Shown here: positions 48,361 to 57,382 of the stretch, in pieces
How positions within the stretch are numbered: position 1 is the stretch's first letter
How the letters are laid out: each line of letters opens with the position of its first letter
From: Adiantum capillus-veneris
Lineage: Eukaryota > Streptophyta > Polypodiopsida > Polypodiales > Pteridaceae
Length of the DNA stretch: 64,000 nt
NCBI GenBank assembly: GCA_014529385.2
Contig: CM043957.1
Coordinates: 64,972,003-65,036,002, forward strand
Reading direction: 5' to 3'
Notes under the pieces: model-generated
The model's input: only the letters and a program-made list of their open reading frames with translations
Told to the model about the DNA's origin: nothing
The model's database searches: none
Program-made: the position numbers and the translations under genes

Positions 48361-48568
48361 TGTTGGGGTGTAGGCCAGGTGGCCGTGGGCAACCACCCTT
48401 CTACACTTGATTTCACCTAATCAATATAGGGAGTAAAAGAGACAGAGTTGACTCTTCTCTTTCTTCTCCACTAACCCAACATAGGCTGTCTGTGTATCAT
48501 CCCCTTCTCCATTTTCTTCTTCCCCCTCTCTTGCACACACTCCGTACATGCACTACACGCGCACAACA
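48361..48568 (+). repeat. 3' LTR of outer copia
   Basis: 208 bp, TGTTGGGGTGTAGG to GCGCACAACA, followed by TTGCC. Confidence 0.9.
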
Positions 48569-48573
48569 TTGCC

Positions 48574-49909
48574 CCCTTCCTCTCTCTATTCTATGCTGAG
48601 TCGATGAGCGTGTTTTTGGTTTCACAGCAGGTTGGTTTACGTGGCTTAGCGCTCCCTATTTGGGGAGATGAGCTATTGGACACTAAGTTTGCAGACGACT
48701 CAGCCTTGTACTTGGATGTCCAAGAGGCCAACCTAAACAGGTGTGAGTAGGCTCTTGAGACTTTCTGTTGTGCTGATCAACTGAAGAAAGACTATGGCTT
48801 TCTCGATTGGTAGTGCTCCTATGCCAGATTGGATGCCAGGTGAGGGTTTTAGGTGGATTCCCTCAGGGACTGCAGTTCGGTACTTGGGCTATAAAGTTGG
48901 TTTTGACTTGTCTCCCGAGCAGCAGATTTCTCCCCTCCTCCTATCTATCACGAGGAAGTTGTTACATTGGAGCTCCACACGATTTCTTTGGTAGGGAGAG
49001 TTGTAGTGGCCAACCAGGTGTTGTTGGCTACTCTGTGGTACATCACTTCTTGTTGGATCTTCTCGAGTTCTTGTATTAGCCAGGTATAGAGGCTGATTAG
49101 GAACTTCCTTTGGTCAGGGCGTGACACTCAGATAGCCCGGGCCAAAGTGGCATGGCAGGTCATCACTCTTCCTTGCTCTCAGGGAGGGTTGGGGATCATA
49201 GACCGAGCACAGCAGAGCAGAGTCCTTCTTGGGAAGTTCATCATCAAAGGACTTCTTCCAGATGTGTAGAGCATGTGCCAGAACATCTCAGAGGTAGTAC
49301 CAGCTGAGTGGCTCACACCTCTTGAGTCAGCAACACCCAGATGGATGGGAGCCTTCACGCGTATGGACTTTCTCATCTCATTTTGGGCTTGCTCAGAGAC
49401 TATAACCTCCTTGTTTTTGTGCTACAGCGTGAGGGACTCTTACACCGAGTTGCAGTAGAGGCCCCGGAGGTGGTAGAGTGTTGTTTTCAGAGGATTCACA
49501 TGGTGGGCTTCTGTGGGAGGACTTGTGTCATAGATCTCGACCCAGCAGCTCTGGATAGTGTGGGCTTGGGAGAGCTGTCCACTGGCACGAGTACAGTGGG
49601 ATCCTCGAGAGTCATTGTGGAGGGACCCTTTCTCCTCCACATACTATCCAGGCATCCCTTTCTTTCAGTACACTGTTCGACTGGGACATCACATACTGGT
49701 AGCACACACAGAGGCTGTCCTGCTGCAACACCTCATTGGTAGGAGGAGGGTCTCACAGCTGAGTTCTTGGCAGCTTTTTGGGAGAGGTTGTGGGACTCCA
49801 GACAGCCCAGATGAGTCACTCTGTTCCAGGGCTGGTTGCACACAGAGCTACAGCAGCTGGGAGTTGACTTGTACATAGTGGTCTCTCGGCCGCATGTGCA
49901 GCTTGTGAC
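48574..49909 (+). pseudogene. LINE ORF2 C-terminal RT part, zf-RVT region and 3' end
   Basis: The LINE frame resumes right after TTGCC. Past a shift it reads LRGLALPIWGDELLDTKFAD and then DSALYL, so FADD is the second catalytic motif. Further on are SCISQVQRLIRNFLWSGRD and ARAKVAWQVITLP followed by QGGLGIIDRAQQSR, the usual zf-RVT pattern of plant LINEs. From about 49390 the frames are short. Similarity with the copy at 1-108 ends at about 49909. Several stops and shifts are present. Confidence 0.8.
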
Positions 49910-50524
49910 CATCTTGTTGAGAGTCAGTTTCTTCAATGGTTCATAACAAAGTTTAGCAAAGCATTCATTTTTAGAGTTGCAAAATGTAATTTCTTGAGCC
50001 ATCTCATGGTACTCAGATAACAAATCCATGTCGTCATCATCATTTAAAACCTCAAAATTATGCAATTCTCTATCAAAAACTGATGGAATTTGATCCACAA
50101 TGCTTTGGTTGATGGTGCAAAACGTGAGAATGAGGTTACTTAGGGACTCTCCTTGGCTTTCTTGGCTCATAGGGTCCTCTCTCTTCGCTCCAATCTCCAC
50201 CCTTTTCCTACCATCCCCATGTTCATCATGGTTGTCATGGTCACTTGAGTAATTATCTATTCCCTCTTCGGCTACAATATGCCATGCTCTCAACAATTTT
50301 TTAAGAACTTTTTGTTGATAAAGCAACTCGTGCAAATTTTGAGTATTCTGGTGCAACTCTTTAATGAGATCCAAGTGCAGATACACATAGTGTGTGCTCC
50401 CTCCATGCTTGTGAAACCATATATATGCTCTCTCTATTGCACCAACAAAATCGGTCACCCATGCCTTGGGTTTATGCAAACGATTTTGTACAATTTCATG
50501 CTCAAGAATATAGTACTTCTCCAA
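49910..50524 (-). CDS. hypothetical protein, 3' end cut by LINE
   Basis: From ATG 50524 an open frame of about 205 codons runs to the LINE border and then on into antisense LINE sequence. It starts MEKYYILEHEIVQNRLHKPK and includes an aromatic-rich segment (AYIWFHKHGGSTHYVYLHLD), a His/Asp-rich low-complexity stretch (about 50220-50260) and an acidic patch NDDDDMDLLSEYHEM. No domain was recognised. It could be an exon of a host gene or part of an unknown DNA transposon. The original C-terminus is missing because LINE sequence replaces it at about 49910. Confidence 0.4.
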
Positions 50525-52180
50525 AAGTACTAATGAGCAATGCTTCTTTTTATGACTCTCATGATCACATTACATTGACGGTTTTCGAGAACATTTTTCC
50601 CAATTATGGTCACATTCTCCACAAAAAATACAAGGTGGCTTGGATTTTTTCCCCATGTCGTCATTTTACATCAATAACGAACTCCAAATATGTAATATGT
50701 GCATTCAAATATCTTGAAATTGTGTTTTTGCACTGGAAATTTACCACTTTCATACACAAATTCTCTTATCATTGACGAACTTCACAACAATAGTATGGGA
50801 ACTGTCTCCTAGTAATCAAAGAAATAGTTTATGTTTTTTGGATATTAAACATCAATATCTCACTTACGAGTAATTGCGAGCGTGAAGTCTGCAGTTGAAC
50901 GCCCGATCTGCGAAATGGTTGTGCAACGCATGGCAACTGCATAGCAACGAGTCCGTCATGGGTTCAGAAACCTCAGAGCATGAGAGTATAGTGTTGGTTT
51001 TGCTTTTGCCTTCACAACAGGTCGACAAAACTTGGTTTGTTGTTGCTTGGTTGCTCATCCGTGCTGCATCCCCTGATTTTGGCATGCGCAAAGAGAGAAT
51101 GCAGTTGCCCGTCTTGTGGATATTGTGGATAATGCGCTAGGCAAATGAGAGTCTTCAACTCCTCAGCGAATCCAACTCGCCATCATCCCGGTAGCTTGAC
51201 AATGTTGAATTTATCGTTTCACTGTCTTCACAGATCTACAAAATGTATTATATTCACACACAATCATCTCATGCCATGGGGCTTACCAAGGCAGTGACAC
51301 TATTGTCTTGCCTTGCCACTGTTCGGGTTCAATACTTGTTGATGCGCAAGCCGGCGAAACTCTTTTAACCGTGCAGAAATAGTTAAACAAATCGTGCGAT
51401 ACAGAGGGGTTGAACCCATCATCTTATCACGAGCACTCTATTTCCACTTCGGCAACCGTTTCACCATCTCCTCGTCGGTGATCTGATGTCGTTCCCATCT
51501 CTTTTAGAAGAAACACCAGCAAGGATCGGCATGTGTTAAGAGGGAGAAGAGATGGCGGCAGTTGGTGGTTATAGAGAGAGAGCGTGAGGGAAGAAGGAGA
51601 GATGGAGAGAGACACAAATAGATTGCAAACTTGTTCCTTCATTGAGATTCTCAATTACAACATAAGACCTCTCTTTTATACCTTTCCCATGCCCCTTGGC
51701 ACTTCCCTCAAGGTGACTCTTCATTCCTCCCATAGACCTTATTCTAAAGCCTAGGGAATGGTGCATTGTATACATTAGGGTTTAACAAGGAGGGGATGCA
51801 GTGCGTGCACAGGGGGAGGGCAAGGGCAACAGTGAGCGTTAGCATTTTAAATATTCTTACAACAACAACAATGACAACTTTAGCAGCACTATAATAGTTT
51901 TATAAAGTGTGTAGTTGACATCAGAATGGTACATCGGTGCAGAGGTGGAGACGCTCAAGATGAACCTTGGCAATTGGGCAAAATGTTCCGCATTAGAAGT
52001 AGCCAAGTAGAATTATGCTTTGGGTTTACCTCAACCTTTTTAAGGGACGTGGATAATATTTTGCTATGACAATTCGTATGTATATTCAATTTTTAGGGCT
52101 TTAGAAATTTGAGGTGGTATGGTAATTCGTATATAAACTTGATTAACTTGCTACATTGTCAACCAAGTGGTGGTTCATGA
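50525..52180. other. no gene recognised
   Basis: Mixed-composition sequence with only short frames on both strands. GAGAGAGAG words at 51560-51615 are a minor simple repeat. GGGGTTGAACCC near 51407 resembles a tRNA-type B box but no tRNA fold was found around it. Confidence 0.4.
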
Positions 52181-52184
52181 TTCT

Positions 52185-52520
52185 AATGAGACATGGTTTT
52201 ATGGATCTTTCAAGAGTTGTCTGCTTTGTTGGTATTTATACTGGTGATTTATGGTACGTGTGGTTTGTTGGAGTTTATGATCCATGGTCTACGATTTAGG
52301 GTTCGAATGGTTATTTTTATGGATTTATTCAATAAGTGGGATGGTTCAATCCATGGGACGTATTTATGGTTTGGTTTTATGGTACGGATGGTTATTCTCA
52401 TGGCTTTATCCAATTTGTGAGATGGTTCAATTCATGGGGCATGATTTATGGTTTGGTTTTGTGGTACGTGTGGTTTGTTGTGATTTAAGATCTATGGTAT
52501 ACGATTCAGGTTCATAAGAG
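52185..52520. repeat. degenerate tandem repeat, about 110-120 bp unit
   Basis: Words TTTATGGTTTGGTTTTATGG, GGTACGTGTGGTTTGTTG and GAGATGGTTCAATTCATGGG recur in order two to three times. Frames over it are compositional. Confidence 0.55.
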
Positions 52521-52828
52521 GTGTACATGATTTCGGTTGTGATGCCTTGTTGATATGTGTAGGGATTTAATATTTACGTAATTACGACAAATTTTGTGTG
52601 ATCACAAGGTCTTATTGATACATTTACATGATTACACTAAACATGATCACAAAGAATCCGGTTAAGGGCGACCTGCAAACCCACTAAAATTTCCGTCGGG
52701 CTTTTCCATTTTCCCTGCGGGGCCACCGGGAATACTAAAAAGCCCGACGGGCTAGCAGAATTATATATATGCGAGCCCGATCGGGCCCGCTGGGTGGTGT
52801 TATTCCTTGCTTTCATCTTCTGAGAGAG

Positions 52829-52986
<158 letters not shown>

Positions 52987-53087
52987 CGTCAACCACCTTT
53001 GCAGGTATGTAGAGAGGAGAGAGGAGAGAGGGAGAGAGGGGGTCGTGTGGGAGTGTGCTCTGCATCATAGCGCACGGCAGTAGCGGA

Positions 53088-53641
53088 GTACCTGACCACA
53101 CAATTCAGGTATGTGGTATGTGTGTGTATGCATTGTGTGGTATCATGCCTTTTGTCGTATTGCGTGGTAGTGATAAGGTATCTTACCACACAATGGAAGT
53201 GTGTGTGTAAGTTGTTCTATGGAACAATGCTTATCACGGGGGCATCACCACGGTGGTGCAGGGAAGATGGTGTCCTTGTGGTAAGTATTGGCTTATTGTC
53301 TGGATACTACGTCGGTAACACGACGAATCTAGTATCCTTATGGTAAGTTAACTTCCCTTCCCCTTACCCAAAAACATATGGGCATCGGTTTGTAACGCGG
53401 CTATATGATGTTCGTATGCAAGCCATTATTTCTCCCTAGATTCAGGCGAACTCGATCGGTAATGCGGCTGATAGAGTGTCGTTTGTTAGAAGCATTTATT
53501 TTTGCATAAATGTGGTGTTCAGGTCGTTAACCCGGCTATACGAATGTCATATAATTTGTATGTGCATGTGCAGTTAATTTTCTAAGTATTAAGAATATGA
53601 AATACTTGGTCGGTAATGGGGCTGTGAAGAGTATTTCATAT
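53088..53641 (+). ncRNA. array of stem-loops with conserved loop and variable stems (candidate structured RNA)
   Basis: Five consecutive hairpins have loops that align to GGTCGGTAACGCGGCTAT while their stems differ. Arms: 53302-53309/53330-53337; 53375-53386/53407-53418; 53443-53453/53474-53485; 53510-53520/53542-53552; 53595-53606/53630-53641. Upstream lie further stems 53025-independent pairs at 53089-53095/53105-53111, 53131-53142/53184-53195 and 53225-53237/53278-53290, the first two sharing CCACACAAT. Non-Watson-Crick pairs inside the arms are G.T on the plus strand; none is A.C, which would favour a plus-strand RNA. No known RNA family was recognised, so ncRNA is a hypothesis. Confidence 0.5.
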
Positions 53642-53744
53642 ACAAATGTATGAATTGTTTGATTTTTTGTTTTTAACTCTCCATATGAAATTATATACTA
53701 GCTAATCATATTCAAAAGAATACTTTATTCATCAATCATCGCTA

Positions 53745-54005
53745 TTTTAAATGCTCCATTTATAAATTATATGCAAAAAAGTATTTGCACACAAATTGCA
53801 TGTTAAATATTATTTTTTATCTTTTTAAAGGACCTCAAGCATTATCACTTTTCTTAATGCTTCATTTACATAAATTCTCTGTAAAAAAGAATTTGCACAC
53901 AATTTGCATGTTAAATATTGTTTTGTATCTTTTTAAAGAGCATCAATATCTTGCTACATTTACATAAATTCTATGTAAAAAAGTGTGTGAATACAATTTG
54001 TTAGT
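53745..54005. repeat. tandem repeat, about 95-105 bp unit, 2.5 copies
   Basis: Copies begin near 53752, 53861 and 53955, sharing TTGCACACAA, TTGCATGTTAAATATT and TATCTTTTTAAAG. AT-rich, non-coding in appearance. The stretch from 54006 to 54384 is AT-rich with nothing recognisable. Confidence 0.7.
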
Positions 54006-54384
54006 CCAATTTATATACTTCCAATGTTTTAAATGTTTTTGAAGTTTTTAAGTTTGTGTGTGCTTTGTTTGAACTAGTATGTGTGCACGGAGAAAAACAT
54101 AAGTTAAAAATTCAATATATGATGAAATGTGCCAGACTGTTAACATGTATTGTTTGATCTGAATTAAGTTCTTATAAACCACTTGTTTAATCTACATTTT
54201 ACACGTGTAACAAATTGCAATTTTAAGTGAAGATTGTTTTCAATTTTTATCAATATTTTCTTGCACATTTCTTAAAGTCTTAAATGGTGGTTAAGGGTTT
54301 GCATAAAATAGTGTGAGAGTGTTAGTGTCATTCGCAACCATGAATTTGTAGTTGATATGTTGTTTTTTATTGTCGAGTACAAAT

Positions 54385-54690
54385 ATGACGCAAGATCAAA
54401 AGAAAAGTATTATGCGTGCCATTCGTAAAGAATGTAATTTGGCAATCTCATCATGTGCAGATGATCGCATACAGTAGATTAGTGAAAGCGATGTCTTCAT
54501 CAAAGACCTCAATAGCGCTACATGGGAGAACATAGAGCGCAGGCTGCGAGTTGAAGGCCAATACAAGTTGTTGATTCCAGCAAGGATTCGAGAATTTAAC
54601 CCCCACCACAAGGTTAGGACAGTGTTGGACAGTATGAAAGTACGTTGCAGAGACTTAAAGGAAGATATCCCACCTGCTGTGACATGTTAA
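54385..54690 (+). pseudogene. possible upstream exon of kinase gene
   Basis: From ATG 54385 (MTQDQKKSIMRAIRKE) 101 codons run to TAA 54688, with one TAG at 54475-54477. The part after the TAG has well-formed text (SATWENIERRLRVEGQYKLL), charged and probably helical. No domain was recognised. It lies 44 bp before the kinase-bearing frame in the same direction, so it may be the same gene's preceding exon, or a separate remnant. Confidence 0.35.
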
Positions 54691-54733
54691 AATTAGATCT
54701 CTGGGATAATTGTGAGAAGAACAGAGGGTAAAG

Positions 54734-55190
54734 ATGAAGCGTGTGAAAGTCCAGGACCAAGAAGCCTTACCCAAGAGATTGAATATGGCCCAAGATGTGC
54801 AAGCAGCTTTGGAAGGTCGATTCGATGCCAGTGGCACCAGCATAATCATACGCACGGCTTTGAATGCAAAGTGCGCTCATCTTGTCGGCATCCCTCATGA
54901 AGCTTTAGTAGAAAGTATGAGGATTGGAGCAGGCTCCTTTGGTGTGTGCACATTGTACACCACCAAAGGCATCTCTTTTTTTCCAGACCACATTACATAT
55001 GTGGAAAAATGTTACAAGGGAGGGAGTGAGGCAAAATTTGACAGCTTTCAGACAGAGCAAGGAATGCAAACGCTTCACCCCTCCATTGTCAGGTGCATTG
55101 GCTTTACTACCGAAGCTCCTTGGATCACAATATTTCCATACTACAATGGGGGTACCATGGGCGACATGATGTGCCGCGGTGTGCCGCCCG
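54734..55190 (+). CDS. protein kinase N-lobe (partial gene)
   Basis: The frame starts MKRVKVQDQEALPKRL and reads RIGAGSFGVCTLY, a glycine-rich loop G-A-G-S-F-G, then ITYVEKCYKGGSEAK, where VEK matches the VAIK Lys strand, then HPSIVRCIGF and ITIFPYYNGGTMGDMM, resembling strands 4 and 5 and the hinge. This is the N-lobe of a Ser/Thr-type kinase; ATP binding residues are in place. Just after it CCGCCCGG|GTAGGT is a good splice donor, so the exon probably ends at about 55190. The C-lobe (HRD, DFG) was not found downstream before the copia element at 56.98 kb, so the gene is partial or broken. The family within kinases is not identified. Confidence 0.6.
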
Positions 55191-56983
55191 GGTAGGTCAC
55201 CTAATAAAAATGTTACCTATCACGTGAGTTCAACAGAAGGGTATTTAAAGTTATTGAAACTTATAGAAATATATATACATAAGGGCATTATTTTTTCAAA
55301 ATTCAAAACACACAACCTATCTCGCTCTTTCTTGCCACGCACACACATGTAACTTGGGGCGACACACACACACAACCAAGCCAAGACACAAGATGTCGTC
55401 GAGCCGACAATAATGAAGATGATGGAGAATCAAAGAACCTTCAGGCTATGACCTTCTTCAATTCAACTCAAAAGTTTGAGAGAAATGTACAATGATATCT
55501 TTTGCTTCACAAACAAAACATTGGAAAGCCCTGCTCCTCTCATGAGCTGGCAGGCGCCCTCCTTGTGGACACGAACTCCTATTTGCAACTCTACCCACTC
55601 TTCTTGCACATGAACAACCTTTTAATAACGTTTTGATTCTTTCCTTGCAGCTTTGCGGACTTCAAAACCTGGCCTGTAATAGCCCCTTTTTTCGTTTTCA
55701 CCTGCTTACGGACCTTGTTCCTCGTCTTGCTTCCTCATGCTCAGGGTTGGAACCTTGCCATATGTAGCCCCGAAATTACTGTCTAACTTCTAATGCCGCC
55801 TCCCTGTGAGTTGCACAAGTGACGGCTCCACGTAGGCCGTTTCTACCTCTTCTCGCAGTAGCCCTCGATGCTTCTTGCAGCCCTTCTTCTTGACCTTCAC
55901 CTCCTCTGGGGCCCTCAACTGCCCTACCAGTTCTTGGCGACCTCTCCCATCCCCTGCATGGCGCCCACCTCCTATATCACGGGCTGATGCCCCTTGTGTA
56001 GTAACACCTGCCCCTTCTAGAAAATCCTCATGCAGCAGCAAGTGGCACCCTTTTCCCATGCAGATGGTGTTGCTCCCTTGCATACCCACCACCTTACAGT
56101 ATTTCTTTTTTTTAGCAAAACTTTGACTTGGGCCGCTTTCCCACCATCCTTACTTGCTCCGACCATCGGAACAAAAAGCTCCCTTATGCAATACTTTGGA
56201 TCAATGGCCGTCCATTGGATATTGAACTTGTCAAGCTTGGGCAATCGCCTTGCATACATCACGGCGCCTCATGCAATCCACACACCATAATATCACCGCC
56301 ATCCAAAACCCGATTATGTGAGCTTGAAACCACCTCAGCACCGATTCCTTTAACAAGACTTCAAAGCCATTATTGGCCTGCAAAATGGTAGATCTTGCAT
56401 ACACGTCCCTGCGGTACATGCTCCAAGCTGCATCTAGTATATGACCAAGCTTGCGACCATCAACCTACCCGCTGTCATGCACCTGCCACTGACACTTTCT
56501 GAGGTCGACCAAATCGAGTTGTATCAACGTGTTGATATTTTATAACGAAAATTTAAAGACAGACCCTAACCCTGTCCAACGTCCCCTTGTTGAACTTGCA
56601 CCATCATTTTATCCGATTTAAATATTTCTATGATATACATATGTCTTGTCTAGGGTATTCTATTTTTTATTGAAATGTATTATTTGGTTTGAAGTGGTTC
56701 ACCTGATTGAGTCAATTATCTTTAGTCATTTTAAATTTGTCATGTTGAGTGTCAGTATTTCAAATTTGCTCAGAATTTTGATTTGGGCTCATTTCGGCCT
56801 CCGTTTCCACTACAGGCAGTACTGCACAGGTTATTTCGTCATTTTGTGCAGATTTTCTGTCAGTGCCGTTTTCTGCATAACAGGTGCCTTATAGTCTTCT
56901 ACGGTTTGTGCTATATAGCACAAGTTGTTCCCGCTCCATTTCTCCTATTTTCGGGCAGTTTTCACATCAGGTGCAGCATTTAC
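55191..56983. other. kinase intron or spacer; no clear gene
   Basis: Short minus-strand frames at 56017-56262 (RRLPKLDKFNIQWTAIDPKY) and 56231-56419 look faintly protein-like but were not recognised. From about 56640 the sequence is probably the leader of the copia element (GCTCATTTCGGCCTCCG near 56787). No LTR or Met-tRNA primer site was found. Confidence 0.4.
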
Positions 56984-57382
56984 CATGGCTGACAACAACA
57001 ACACAGATGTGTTCAAGATGTTTGCTGCTGAGGACAGGTTGGATGGGGACAACTACCCTATGTGGGCTTATATGATGCAACACGTTCTTGTGTCAAAAGG
57101 TGTCTGGAACATTGTGCAGGGCATTGATGTACGTCCTGGTTCTGAAGATGTAGGCGATATTGAGGATGTTGCAGGTCTTGCTGCAAGGATTGCAGCTGTT
57201 AGAGTTGTTTTGCCTACAGCAGAACAAGCTCGTTGGGATGTTAAGGATGCGCAGGCTCATGCATTGATTGTGTTGTCTGTGAAGCGCACCATTATTCCTC
57301 ACATCCGTTCAGCAAAATCTGCAAACAGGCTTGGGATATTCTAGCAGGTCTTTATGCAAGCCGCAATGAGGCTAAAATTGCT
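56984..57382 (+). pseudogene. third copia gag, N-terminal part
   Basis: Starts MADNNNTDVFKMFAAEDRLD, then GDNYPMWAYMMQHVLVSKG, a typical copia gag start. A one-base shift near 57325 ends this frame at 57344; the continuation (QAWDILAGLYASRNE, 57329 onward) is in the frame of the next entry. Confidence 0.85.

Larger units (their letters stand above)
36193..48568 (+). mobile_element. outer Ty1/copia LTR retrotransposon, interrupted by a second copia
   Basis: LTRs at 36193-36400 and 48361-48568 (208 bp each) are bordered by TTGCC duplications (36188-36192 and 48569-48573). Domain order gag, protease, integrase, RT, RNase H identifies copia. The inner element occupies 39044-44477 inside gag. About nine LTR differences in 208 bp (near 4 percent) and several stops make this older than the gag-protease gypsy. 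Its LTR and proteins are related to, but distinct from, those of the inner element. Confidence 0.9.
23090..49909 (+). mobile_element. L1-like LINE, interrupted by two LTR retrotransposons
   Basis: Three plus-strand pieces join in order: 23090-26249 (ORF1, endonuclease, start of RT region), 35277-36192 (RT) and 48574-49909 (RT, zf-RVT region, 3' end). The duplicated target words GTTTG (26245/35272) and TTGCC (36188/48569) mark the two insertions and let the LINE sequence be followed across them. The 5' limit is uncertain. The 3' end is inferred from the second copy at 1-108. Many stops and frameshifts show it is an old copy. Confidence 0.8.

Noticed and set aside
51380-51425. tRNA or SINE with a B-box-like GGGGTTGAACCC
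   Set aside because: No A box, anticodon arm or acceptor pairing was found at proper distances.
56017-56262. Mitochondrial ribosomal protein-like frame (FNIQWTAIDPKY)
   Set aside because: Only a short faint resemblance by eye; no further conserved positions, so not reported as a gene.
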